The notes under the pieces are model-generated. The model made no database searches, had not been told where the DNA came from, and worked only from the letters and a program-made list of their open reading frames with translations. 64,000 bases of DNA from Buddleja alternifolia (lineage: Eukaryota > Streptophyta > Magnoliopsida > Lamiales > Scrophulariaceae), in NCBI GenBank assembly GCA_019426215.1, contig CM033405.1, forward strand, positions 4,565,001 through 4,629,000, written 5' to 3'. Below, piece by piece: positions 46,700 through 58,083 of this stretch; the first letter of the stretch is position 1; the number at the start of each line of letters is the position of its first letter. A program made the translations under genes and the position numbers.

Positions 46700-48521
46700 T
46701 GTTAGGAATTTCATGTTAGATATTTTGATGATGACAATTAGGATTCCATGATGACAATTAGAATGTAAAGTATAAAAGCTTTCGTGGAACAAATGTATAA
46801 GCGCCTGAAAGCTCGTGTTTTTATACTAGGCTTGTATTTTTATCTTTATAGAGTCTAGACTAAGAATGTGATACTAAATCACTAGAAGAGTTCTGTGTGA
46901 GTCTACCAAGTGATGAAGTTGAAGATCAAGCGTCTGAAGGAACAGTAAAGATAAAGATTAGTCTCAAGCGTCCGTCAAACGCTAAAAGACTATCCCAGGT
47001 TACGAACTCAGCTCTCAAGATTTGTTATGGACCTTAGACCAAGTACTTAACACTAAGTCAATGATAGAATTCTGAGTGAGTCTATTAAAGATAAAGTGAA
47101 AGGTCAAGCGTCTAAAAATCGGGCAAAGATTATGACCTTTCTCAAGCGTCTGATTAACAAAGAAGGCTACTTTCAAAAAGCCTAAACTCCAAAGGCTCAA
47201 GCGTCTAGTTCTCCAAACGTAACCTGAAGATTCAAATCCAAGTTATCAAAGATGCATGAATCAACGGAAATTATTCCCAAACGGAAATAAGACAAGATGC
47301 ATCAAAAGTCGGATAAGTACTATTAAAATATAAGCACTACAACTTATGGACAAGCCATATCTTTGACCGAGACTGTCAGATTTATGAAACCAAGACCATG
47401 CCTAACCAATTAAATATACCCAAAGTTAGGATTGTCAGAACTCATGGAATGTTTAGGGAAACGAGATTCCAACCATGTCCAACGGACAAAATCTCGAAAC
47501 AACCTATAAATAACCTTTTCAGCAAAAGTGACAAAGCAATACATATAGATAAACATCTGGACATATAAACAGAAAAAGGGTCCAAAACTTTGCTGAATTT
47601 ATTTGAGAGAAAAAACTTATAAACTCCAGAGTCGAAATCCTTTAAACTTCTCAAATACATTCCTAAACAGTCACCCATATTTCAAACCTCTTTTTAAGAA
47701 GAACCTACACTACTATTGAGATATCTCCAAGTTGTTTGAACTTTCCAAAAACAAACAAACCCGTGACCAAAACCATCAACACCTTTCATCTGAGTGAGAA
47801 AGCTTGTTGACTTACAAGCAATATTTTTGTGTAAAAGAAGCTTGTGGAAGAAGATCTCTATTGGAGCTGAAATCTGTGTGACCAAGGAGTTCCGAGATCA
47901 AGCGTAACTTGCACCATTTCTGAGTGAAAGAAGCAAGGGGATAGAAGGTCTTTAGTGGAGCTGAAATCTGTGTGACCAAGGAGTTCCGAGATCATATCCA
48001 ATCTCCCTCTATTTTGTAGAAGTCTCTGTGTGACTCTTCGATAATCATCATAGTGGAAAACCTCCTTGATAAAAGGAGAAGAAGGACGTAGCTGGGATTA
48101 CATCACCCAGTGAACCTTATAAATATCCTGTGTCATTTACTGCTTTAACTATTTACTGTTTTATTGCTTTACTATTCATATTGCATATACTTTGATAAAG
48201 TTTTAAAAGAACTAAGCGACTACTTTTGATTAACAAACCGAACGCTAAGCTATAAAATACTTCCGTTGTGCTAACCCTGATTTAGTGACTAAACTCTGCC
48301 CTACTTTGGTAAGCGTTGAAATTACCAAGTCTAAGTTAACTTTTCCCAAGCGCCTGAAACTAGCGCTTAAGTCATTATCTCTCAAGCGCCGCACCCAGCG
48401 CTCAAAGCTTTCCGAGCGTTCAAATACTTCAAAGTGATACGAATTTTTAGAAGTCGAAAAAGACTTCAGGGTCTATTCAACCCCCCTTCTAGACCTTTTC
48501 GTATACCATTTGGGACCAACA
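46700..48521 (+). mobile_element. solo Sirevirus-type LTR (1822 bp)
   Basis: It has the same termini as the Sirevirus LTRs (TGTTAGGAATTTCATGTTAG ... GGGACCAACA) and a perfect TTTTG duplication (46695-46699 and 48522-48526). A TATAAATA box is near 47507. It is longer than the 1544-bp LTRs because of internal partial duplications (about 46850-47000 resembles 47030-47180; a GGAGCTGAAATCTGTGTG block occurs at about 47860 and 47958). It has about eleven AAGCG words. No internal region is present, so it is a solo LTR of a related family. Confidence 0.85.
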
Positions 48522-48526
48522 TTTTG

Positions 48527-50547
48527 CTTTTTTGTTCCTTTCCCACTATCTTTTTTCATGCAAAATTAAACGTCAAAAAGGAAACGTGTTTTCAAATTTT
48601 CCTGGCTTATAATCCCTGGACTTTTGGTATTTTAGAAAAACCAAAAAGAAACGACGAGAATCTTGATTTATAACCTAGCTATATATAAATCATAAGTTCA
48701 AACTTATTCATGTAGAAATCTAGTCAAAATGGATATGGTTGGTCCAGATTAATTATAGAAAAAGTGAATTAAACTTTATATGCGATCGAAGTTGATCATA
48801 TATAGCATAATTCTCCATATATGGTTGACGCTCGGGTCACTTAAAAACATTAATTTCATAAAAATTCTTAAATCTTACACTAGAATAATAATAATAATAA
48901 TTTTTCACCGATAGATTGACAATGTACATACTTTGTACATTATGGACATAAATTAATTATTTGTGATGATAAGTGAGAACATATGCCAATAAAATAAGAA
49001 AGAATAGAACATGTAAATGTTGTAGTGACGTAAAACTTGCTAGTTCCAAGATTAAGATCGAACAACTAAGATTGTTTAAATAAATTTAATCTTTTTTAAC
49101 TATTATTTTTTTTTGAACAATTTTAACTATTATTTTTAAGCCTACTAAAACGTAATCTCATCATCGAACTATTTCCAAAAATCACGTGAAAAGAAAAAAA
49201 ACTTTTAAATTTGTACTTATTACATCAAACCCAAAATATAATTTGGAGGAAGAATTTACAATAATTATAAATTATAAAATATACTTTATTAATACATGAC
49301 GCTCTAAAACGCTTTAACTCTTAAATGTTTTGAGATTTTGATGTTCAGATGCTCTCGCTCCTGCACCTGCTCTCACCTTCGCTCCAGAGGGATGGGCCGG
49401 GGGGGGGGGGGGGCGTACCCTCCTTTTCAGGTATAAATTTTTAAAAATTTATACTTTCGCCCCCCTTCAAAAATAATAAAAAGCAAAATTAATTCACATT
49501 TCTTACCCACAAACTAACACAAACCCACGCAATAGAATAATTGACTCAGTTGAACATTCCAGTAGGCTATATAATCAAAATTTTAAGTTAAAATTCTTGT
49601 TATAATTTTACATTTTCTCATCACCATGATTTGTTCAAATCACATCAATCGTTTCTCGTCTCTTCTATATGATAAGTATCTTTTTATTTTTACTTTTTCT
49701 TTTTATAGTCGATTTTCACGAACTTGAATATTATTGATGAACTGTAGCGATGATTGCCATTTTTAATTTGAAATGTTAAAATATTAGTCAAATCATACTT
49801 CTTACGCTTTTTATGTTTTGTTTTATTTAATATTAGGACTATTTTCCATTTTAGTTTAGTTATAAAAAAATGTATCAAATATTATTTTTATGTGGTTCGG
49901 CAATTGCCTATATCCACGAGAGACGAGAAAAGAATTTCACTATTCACAAAAGAGGTATAGATTACAAAGTATGTCAAAAGTTCTTACTAAACCTAATCTC
50001 CAATTTCTTCCGCATACATATATATAGCGTACCGTATCCCCCACTTAATCCTTCAACTATCAAGCAAACGATGCGCGTGTATATCACAATAATCTCGCCC
50101 CCCTAATACAATTCCCGGCTCCAGCTCTAAGCCTGGATGTGACTTGGAAATTATAATTGAAGTATATTTTAAAGAGAGTACGTACTCATAAAGTAAATAT
50201 TATAACATTTATCATGTCATAGCACGTTAACAGTCTCGTGATTAGTTACTCTAACTGCAATGCCTTAGCTTCGTTACAAAATAAATGGACCTTTTTTCAA
50301 TATATAATTACCTTTGCCCCTGACAAGATGAAGCTCAAACTAGAATTTCCCGCGTATTCAATCATTAGTCATTACTAACCACTAAGGACAAGACAGGGAA
50401 AATAAACAAAAAGAGAAGTTCTGTTTTGTTCCCCTAAAAATACATTAAGAAGTAGTTCATTTAATGGAAATATTACTATATACATTAGATTGAAAATTAC
50501 GGCTTTTCTAGGTCTCGTTTTTTTATGCAAATTGCACAAAAATCATT
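48527..50547. other. intergenic AT-rich sequence
   Basis: A G run lies at 49399-49413. No gene, paired repeat or duplicated target site was found. Confidence 0.6.
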
Positions 50548-50556
50548 GAACAAAAA

Positions 50557-51125
50557 GGGTAAAATACACTTTACCCCGCCCCAACTATACCCCTTATACC
50601 AAATACCCTCTGATTGCACAAAAATATATATTTACACCTTCATTTATATTGTCTTTATTACTCTTAACCATTATTTTGCCTTTTTATTTTTCATTTGCTC
50701 CATCATTTTTTTTCTTTCTCACAAATTTTCATTTCTTACAAACATTAGTTAAAATTACCCAATACATTATAATTAATTAATTAATCCAACACATTATAAT
50801 TCATCCAATACATTATAATTAAATAATTAAAATAATATGTTATAATATTTTTAGCAATAATATTAAATTAATTCGATGACAATGTATTATATTAATATAT
50901 GATAAACTTCAACTAACACATCATTACAAAATTATATTAATTATTTTTTAATATCTTATATATATATTGTTTTTTTCTTACTACATATATATGTAATTTT
51001 AATACCCTAATTCACCAGGATGTATATCCAAATCGTAATGCAAACTAATTATATTTTATTAATATACATATATTTAAATTAACTCTAAATATATAAATGT
51101 ATATATCTTTACACCCTAATTTAGA

Positions 51126-51169
<44 letters not shown>

Positions 51170-51534
51170 TTATCATCAAAATGTACATAAAATATATTAA
51201 TAATTTATTTTAATTTTTTCACAATGCATTAGTTGATTTGTTCAAGCACTAAAATAATATGTTGTCACCAAATTAATTTAACGTTTGGACTAAAAAATTA
51301 TTGTTAGTCATTTTATTAATTAATCTTGATGTATTGATAAAATTTAACTAATGTATGTAAGAAAAGAAAATTTGTGAAAAAGAAAAATGGTGGAGAAAAA
51401 TAAAAGGCAAAATAATGGTGAAAGGTAAATAAGACAATTCCATGCAAATGACGGGGGTAAGTGTATTTTTATGTAGTTCAGGAGGGTATTTGGTACAAGG
51501 GGTATAGTTTAGGGGGCCAAAGAGTATTTTACCC
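50557..51534. mobile_element. Mutator-like MITE 3 (978 bp)
   Basis: The left end is GGGTAAAATACACTTTACCC. The right end, reverse complemented, is GGGTAAAATACTCTTTGGCC. The arms run about 120 bp and share ACTATACCCCTT and ACCAAATACCCTC. Flanks GAACAAAAA (50548-50556) and AAACAAAAA (51535-51543) match at 8 of 9. The interior is AT-rich with a (CA)n(TA)n run at 51128-51168. Confidence 0.75.
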
Positions 51535-51543
51535 AAACAAAAA

Positions 51544-51934
51544 ACATAATCTCCATTTTCTGATTATCATTAGCCAATATATCCTAAGTCTTGCTATATA
51601 TATTAAATCCAAAAAGAAAAAATACGTGTTAACTTTTATAAGTTCTAATTTCTAACAACTTTCGAATAACACACTAAAAATACAAATAAAGCCCGTAATA
51701 GGAAAAGTCAAATTATTTTTTTGGATGGTATTCAAAGTGAGTTGTAATTTAGTAGTTGAGAATATGATGATTTCATAAAATCCTCAAATTAGATGATCAC
51801 GTGCATGGTGTCATTGATGACTCCTCGTGTGAGAAAAGTAGCTCAGAAGTAATAAGAGGGCATACGTAGCCCTAGATGGCCGAATAAAAAACAGGGTTAG
51901 GAGGAGTTCTGGGATACTTTATATATGGGGTAAT
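51544..51934. other. intergenic sequence
   Basis: No gene or repeat recognised. Confidence 0.5.
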
Positions 51935-52100
51935 TATGTGCTACACTCGATTTATTGGAGCTGGTACTCTCATCACCACACATTTATGTTGGGGTGAATG
52001 GTTTTTACATAGGTAGTGGGTGATAAAAACCACCTATCCTAACACAAATGTGTGGTGATGAAGGCACTAGAACCAACATATCGGGTGTAACATAAATTTT
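51935..52100. repeat. small foldback element (about 165 bp)
   Basis: Two arms pair almost end to end: CATCACCACACATTTATGTT (about 51972) against AACACAAATGTGTGGTGATG (about 52039), with outer GTGCTACACTCGAT and ATCGGGTGTAAC parts also pairing. The loop is about 20 bases. Target-site duplicates are unclear. Confidence 0.6.
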
Positions 52101-52929
52101 TCCTTTACATATGCATGCGGAACTTTTTTAAAGTTTATGGCGTGTTCAACTACGTCACATAGTTATTTTCTTGTTTAGTTGAGTCCTAGTAGTCCTAATG
52201 GATGTAAGTTTTTTTTTTTAAATGGAAAGAGGTATTTTATTTCATCCAATAAAAAATGTACAACGTATACGATTGAAACTGTATCACAATGTAGTATAAA
52301 ACAATTGAAGCACCAAATATCGAGATTTTTCAAGATAATCAATCTTAACAATTAACAAACTACCCCAAGAAAATTCTTTTGCAATTCCTATTCAAGGAGA
52401 GGCGAAACTCTCATTCGAGAGAAAAGCAAAGTCTCGTACGAGAGAAAAAATAAAATATTTAAAATGCTATATAAAAACTTATGTATCACTCGTCTTCATC
52501 TCATTAGATCTGTCTCTGTCTCGTTAGATCCATATTAGTCTTATCAGATTTGAAGATGTGATGTACACTTGAAGGGTGCTTTAACCCAACCCGCCTACGA
52601 TGGTGGTGGTAACAGTGGTGAAGTAGATAATTACTTCACCAAGCAATTGTCGGCGGAGAAAAATAGAAGAAAAAAAAGGTTAGGATTTAGAGAGAGTTGG
52701 GAAGAGAGAGGCGGTCTAAAGGATATAAGTTAGAAGAGTCACATTTGATTATATTAATTTTAAAAAAAATCTATTAGTTATAAAGTTATATTATAAGACC
52801 TCCAATCCTTCCTGCATATTTCAAGTTTTCTCGAGTTACTCTTAAAATTTGAAGACCTATTTTTCAATCTTTCAAAATCTATTGCTTCTGCCACATCATC
52901 GAATCACAAGTAATTGGTGTACGGTAAAA
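52101..52929. other. intergenic sequence
   Basis: Nothing recognised. Repeated GAGAAAA words occur near 52400-52450. Confidence 0.5.
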
Positions 52930-52938
52930 TAAAATAAA

Positions 52939-54158
52939 GGATAAATTGCACTTCACGTCCCATAACTTTTCCCGAATTCTATTTTGGTCCCACTCATTAC
53001 CAAAATCTCACATTGCGTTCCATATCTTTAAAAATCTCACATTTGGTCACATCCATCTATTTTCATCTATTTTTAACGGCAGAAGGCATGTGCCTTGCAC
53101 GTGGGCCGTTAGTCAAAGCCCTAACCGTGATATGCACGTGATTTGGGCTCCAAAACAAAGGATAATTACAAAAAGCTCTCCAACTTGTAATTAGTTTAAT
53201 ATTTTAACAAAAAAACATAAAATATAATACATATATATGCACACACAAAAAATTATATAATATTTTATATATAATAATAACAAAAATAAAAAATCATTGT
53301 TCATCGTCTTCACTGTGAAGACGATGAACCAGTGAACCCAATACCCCCCCCCCCCCCCAACACACACACATAATTACACATACATATATAGACACACACA
53401 TAGACATATATAATATGTATATATATACACAAAAAATTATATAATATTTTATATATAAAAATAACAAAAAATAAAACACTGTTCATCGTCTTCACTGTGA
53501 AGACGATGAACTAGTGAACCCCAACCCCCCCCCCCCCCCCCAAACACACACACATAATCACACACATATATATAGACACACATATAGACAAATATAATAT
53601 GTATATATATACACACGAAATTATATAATATTTTCCCAACACACACATAATCACACATACATATATAGACACACAAATAGACATATATAATATGTATATA
53701 ATATACACACAAAATTATATAATATTTTATATATAAATATATCCCTCCCCCCCACCCATAATCACACATACATATAACGACACACAAATTTACACACACA
53801 AAATCACATGCAGGGGGTGTTTGCGGGGTGGCGACGCGAGGTGGTCGGAGGTGGTGGCGGAGCGAGGTGGTCATGAGTATTGCAAAAGACAATGAAAAAC
53901 AATTAATTTTTATTTATTTATATATATATATATATAAAAGAAGTATTGGTTTTTCATCAATTTTATCCTAAAAATCCTTTAACTAACGGTGCACGTGCAA
54001 GGTACATGCCTTCTGCCGTTAAAAATAGACGGAAATGGATGGATGGGACCAAATGTAAAATTTTTTGGACAGATATGGGATGAATGTGAAATTTTGGTAA
54101 CGAGTGGGACCAAAATTGAATTCGGGAAAAGTTATGGGACGTGAAGTGCAATTTTCCC
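52939..54158. mobile_element. Mutator-like MITE 4 (1220 bp) with internal tandem array
   Basis: The left end is GGATAAATTGCACTTCACG. The right end, reverse complemented, is GGGAAAATTGCACTTCACG. The arms extend about 190 bp and both contain the AACGGCAGAAGGCATGT block. A perfect 9-bp duplication TAAAATAAA flanks it (52930-52938 and 54159-54167). The interior (53200-53760) is a tandem array of about 180 bp units with poly-C, (CA)n, (TA)n and a perfect hairpin. Confidence 0.85.
53200..53760. repeat. tandem array (about 182-bp unit) with 31-nt hairpin
   Basis: The hairpin GTTCATCGTCTTCAC-T-mirror is at 53299-53329 and again at 53481-53511, 182 bp apart. Each has a 15-bp perfect stem and one-base centre. 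Each is followed by a poly-C run (53343-53358; 53525-53540) and ACACAC/TATATA sequence. Further partial units lie to about 53760. Small ORFs on the minus strand are products of this low-complexity sequence. Confidence 0.8.
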
Positions 54159-54224
54159 TAAAATAAAATTACCAATCCATATATCCATAATATACTTATA
54201 ACATGATTAATTTAGTAAGGCTAG

Positions 54225-54560
54225 GGCTGAAAGACGAACCAAGCTACTCAACTCGAGCTCGATAACTAAAAACTCGTTTGAGTTCGGTTAGTCAACGTAT
54301 CAAACCAAGTTTGAACAACTTTTTGTATTTGATAAATTTTGAAGATCAGCTCGAGCTCGACTTGATTAGCAAAAACATGTACAACAAAGTCAAGTCACTC
54401 GAGATCGACTCGTGTTTGGCTCAATTAAAGCTGGTTTGAGTTCGGCTCGATTAACAATCAAACAAACTCAAACACAAATTTTGAAGTTCAATTATAATTC
54501 AAATAAATTTAAATAACAACTCGTTCGGCTTCACTCGACTCATTTACGCTCCTAAGTAAG
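54225..54560. repeat. dispersed repeat rich in CTCGAGCTCGA words
   Basis: Repeated AACTCGAGCTCGA, GCTCGAGCTCGAC and GAGTTCGGCTCGATT words, a pattern common in plant intergenic repeats. A more degenerate relative may lie at 4600-4870. The boundaries are approximate. Confidence 0.45.
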
Positions 54561-54616
54561 GCTGAACTGAATTCAAAATTTACTTGGGGGGTTAAATTTG
54601 CATGCTAGATCTGTGT

Positions 54617-54800
54617 AACGGAGCCTTGAAGAACCCCGTCATCTTTAACGGAATGTGTTGTTATACCAATATAAGAGTGGCACCCAATCTTAGCCGTCGA
54701 AACAAACTCTCTCCCAACAAGCATCTCTATCATCATCATCATCACCACCACCACCACTCACTCACTCTCACACTGAAACATTCTCTCTCTCTCTATAAAA
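54617..54800 (+). promoter_or_regulatory. KRP promoter: two AACGG cores and a TATA box
   Basis: TATAAAA at 54794-54800 sits in a CT-rich stretch 212 bp before the ATG, a plausible core promoter. AACGG occurs at 54617-54621 and 54647-54651; AACGG is the core of the MSA element bound by three-repeat MYB proteins at G2/M genes, though the flanks here are not a full match. A (CAT)n/(CAC)n run lies at 54729-54758. Confidence 0.5.
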
Positions 54801-55011
54801 ACTTTTGTAACAGAAAAAGCGTAGCAGAAAAGCACATAATTCTGCCAAGCACACGATTCTCGTACGTACGTGCAGTGAAAGAGAGTATAAAGAATTGCAG
54901 AAATCGATCTCAAAGCTTTGAGGAGAGTTTTCGATTCATATTTATGGTGTAGTGGAGAAATTGTGAGGATTACTCGATAAATATAGCTCACCGGTGGTAG
55001 AATTTTAGTAT

Positions 55012-55578
55012 ATGAGGAATTGCGAGGGCGCGGTCATGGAAGCGGCGGCGGCGGCGGGGAGAAAGAGAAAAGTTGGATTAGGAGAATTGCAGGTGGACAG
55101 ATCGTCGGTTCAGCTCAAAACGCGGCGTTTAGACGTGGTGGCGCCGAAGAATTCAGCTTCGGCGGCGAATTCGGGAGAATCTACTTGCGAAAGCGTTAGT
55201 TCCGATCAAGTTTTGGCGTCTTGTTGCTCAAGTAACAGATCCAAGGGGAATTCGAAGTTGGTAGATCTGGAGGTACGTACATGTATATATATGTGTGTGT
55301 GTGTATATATATTGATGTTTGAAACAAATTTAATTTCGTGATGTCACGCTATTTAATTTCCATGGAAGATATTATTTGCAGACAGCGGAATGAATATCGT
55401 GTCTAGAGCTTTAAATTTTGTGTTTTTGGTTACATCTAGAGCTTTAAATATTTCAACGAATTGTTGAGATATTATTTGAATTTTGAAGTCCTTTTTCTTT
55501 TCCTTTTTCTCTGATATACAGGAGAATGTGGATTATTTCGCAGCACCGACTGGTGATTCGTTGGATTGCAGAGACAGG

Positions 55579-55612
<34 letters not shown>

Positions 55613-56205
55613 AAATTTTTGAAATTGAATATGATGATTTTCGAGGACATGTCTCCTCGATTCAAATTTTTGAAACTTCAATTATTTAAACTCTTCCACT
55701 CGAAATTTCTCAAGCATTCTCCTCTCTCTCTCTCTCTCTCTTGGTGAATGCTGCTTGTTGTGCTTTTCTTTCAAAACAACGAACTAGAGGAGTTATGACG
55801 TCCTATTTTTACAGAAGAGAATCGACGGCGCCGGTTGAATCTGAGTCAGGCGAGCTTGAATCGACGACGGATACTCCAAGCAAATCGAATTTGCGCCGCC
55901 GTACTATGGCGGAGAGAGTTCCATCGGAAGCTGAACTCGAAGAATTCTTCGCCGCCGCTGAAAGCAACATCCACAAACAATTCACTCACAAGTAATAACT
56001 CCTCTCTCTCTCTCTCTCTCTATCTCAAGTATCAACAATTAGCCATAATTCAGCAATACATATATATATATATATATATGTATACACATACTGAAGCTAT
56101 ACATATATATATGAACAATTCAGGTACAACTATGACATAGTGAAGGACGAGCCGTTAGAGGGGCGCTACGAGTGGGTTCCAATTCAATTAAAGCCATCAT
56201 CATGA
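55012..56205 (+). CDS. KRP: cyclin-dependent kinase inhibitor, KRP/ICK family (4 exons, 191 aa)
   Basis: Exons by GT-AG rule are 55012-55272, 55522-55577, 55815-55991 and 56124-56205 (261+56+177+82 = 576 nt, in frame). KRPs bind cyclin D/CDKA complexes and restrain entry into the cell and endocycle; they act in the nucleus. Exon 1 has MEAAAAAGRKRKV (Ala run plus a basic NLS-like patch) and ends FVDLE-like KLVDLE. Exon 2 carries the conserved ENVDYFAAPTGDS. Exons 3-4 hold the C-terminal CDK/cyclin-binding domain: SEAELEEFFAAAES, then QFTHKYNYDIVKDEPLEG and RYEWVPI. Length and exon number are normal for the family. A second in-frame ATG at 55036 could be used. Paralogue number cannot be assigned. 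No neighbouring gene shares its role. Confidence 0.93.
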
Positions 56206-56526
56206 AGAAGAATTCAAAACCTGATTAATCTCTTTTCCACTAATCTAATGCTCAACTTTTAAGGCTTCTCTCTTTCTCTCTCTTTCTCTCTCTCTCTCTC
56301 TCTAGGTTGGTTAGATTTGTGTTTTTAGCTAATGAATGAGATGTACGGCTAGATGTTTCTCTCTCTATTTCCATCTTCCAAGTTTCTTTTATATATATAT
56401 ATATATTATTACAATTCAAGAAGCTTTAATTTTCTCAATAATATGGTGAACTCCTTAATTAGGTAGTTTGTTCCTTTCTGCACCATCATTCCCTTTTATG
56501 GGAACTATTGAAGAACCAAACTGTTC

Positions 56527-56532
56527 AATAAA
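56527..56532 (+). terminator. poly(A) signal of KRP
   Basis: AATAAA 322 bp after the stop codon. A (CT)n run (56266-56304) and (TA)n run (56390-56405) lie in the 3' UTR. AATAATATGG near 56436 is an alternative. Confidence 0.5.
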
Positions 56533-57503
56533 AGCTTTATTTTTTCCCCTATATCTGTGCTAATTTATTTAGGCACTGCAATTCTCTGATGCCTTTTGTG
56601 ACACTGCCAATCATAGTTTTGCACTGTAACTGTAACTGCAGTTATGGCAATTTTTGCTTTTTTCACTATATTCCCCTAATATGCCTTTCTGCATTTAATT
56701 TTACCATCTTCCATTTTTTTCTCCAATTGTTTTTAAGTGATTTGCATATATATATATATATATATATATTGATGTGATTGAAATAGTGCCCAAGTCAAAG
56801 TTGGAAATATCGGAATTCGTAATATTGGGAAATGCGTTTGGAACGTTATCTAATCATATTTGCTAAAGACATTAATTACTATCTTACTTAAAAAGCTTTG
56901 GTTTATTTGATTTGTCGTGATTCAGTTCGGACTCAACGTTCCAAACGTATTTTCCAACTTTACAATTCCCGAATTTCCAGACTTTAATATCGGCATTATT
57001 TTGGACACGCGTTATATATACATATTATGAAATGTCAATTCACATAAATATGATCGTACTAGCTACAGTAGCAGATATGGAGTAAGTTTGTAGTACTAGT
57101 GGTACTTGTGAAATATGCGTGAGGTTAATTTGGAAGTTTGGAGTGAGAATAGAGGAAGGTGGAGTAACAGTATAGTACAGAGGAAAACAGCTTGCCGTGT
57201 AAGCTACGGACACGTGCTGAAGATTGGGAAAGCCGATCTGATCCCATGTGTCTGTGGTGAGTTTACGTGTGTGAATTCTATGGTCCTTCCATCTCCATGG
57301 TCACAATCATTGGTAAATTTCATATGATAGAAAACTTTAGTAGGAAGCCACGATTTGGTCGCACTTAAGTATATTTTATAACGTAATTAAATTATACTTA
57401 TCATATTATTGATTAATTATTTTATGAAATATATTTGGGTGTGGTTGAGTCGGGGATGAACTAGAATTTTTCATCAAATAAGTTACATCAGTAGTATTAT
57501 ATG
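56533..57503. other. intergenic sequence downstream of KRP
   Basis: A (TA)n run at 56748-56770. Small ORFs (56589-56777, 57115-57327) have no recognisable domain. No gene is supported. Confidence 0.55.
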
Positions 57504-57508
57504 GATAG

Positions 57509-58015
57509 TGTTGTGGAACTCAAAGTCATATTCCACCAAATATAGAAATAGCGAGAGAAATATTGTACTAGAAAACCACACTAGATTTAATTTTCAGGAA
57601 AGATTGGAGGTATCACAACGGTCGCGCTTAAAACTCAATCTCCTCGACAGAATTAACTAGACGTATTTAATAGCACAATATAACACTACAACTATAACTA
57701 ACAATGGCTACTTGAAGAATAACACAAAATAAAGAACACCAAAATATAACGAGGTTCGGCTAATTTAGCATACGTCCTCGGACCCCACCAAAATATTTCA
57801 CTACACAAAAGAAAGGACCAAAAGTGAAATATACAAAACTATAGAGGAGAAAAGAAGTATAGCCAAAGATGAGAGCTAAGGGATATCAAACAACTAAAGG
57901 GTGGATTCCCTTTTATAGGAAAATGGATGGCCCTTTACAAAATTCTTCCTATGTGGGACAAATTGCTCTTTCATTATCAAAGGGAAATGAGCCATTTTTT
58001 CACCACAATTCAACA
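57509..58015 (-). repeat. copia 3' LTR (507 bp)
   Basis: The plus strand reads TGTTGTGGAACTC...CACAATTCAACA. It is preceded on the minus strand by the PPT AAGGTGGAGATT (58027-58016). Confidence 0.9.
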
Positions 58016-58027
58016 AATCTCCACCTT
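58016..58027 (-). promoter_or_regulatory. copia polypurine tract
   Basis: Minus strand AAGGTGGAGATT directly before TGTTGAATTG of the 3' LTR, a common plant copia PPT form. Confidence 0.85.
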
Positions 58028-58083
58028 GGCGAATTTCCAAAATCTTCAATCTCCTTGTCAAACGGGGTCACAAAAAACAATCT

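Noticed and set aside
53294..53892. Minus-strand ORFs rich in Tyr/Ile/Cys/Val (up to 147 aa), membrane-protein-like
   Set aside because: They come from (CA)n, (TA)n and poly-C tandem repeats inside a MITE.
54602..54952. 116-aa plus-strand ORF upstream of KRP
   Set aside because: It overlaps the KRP promoter and 5' leader, contains a His run from a (CAT)n/(CAC)n repeat, and has no domain.
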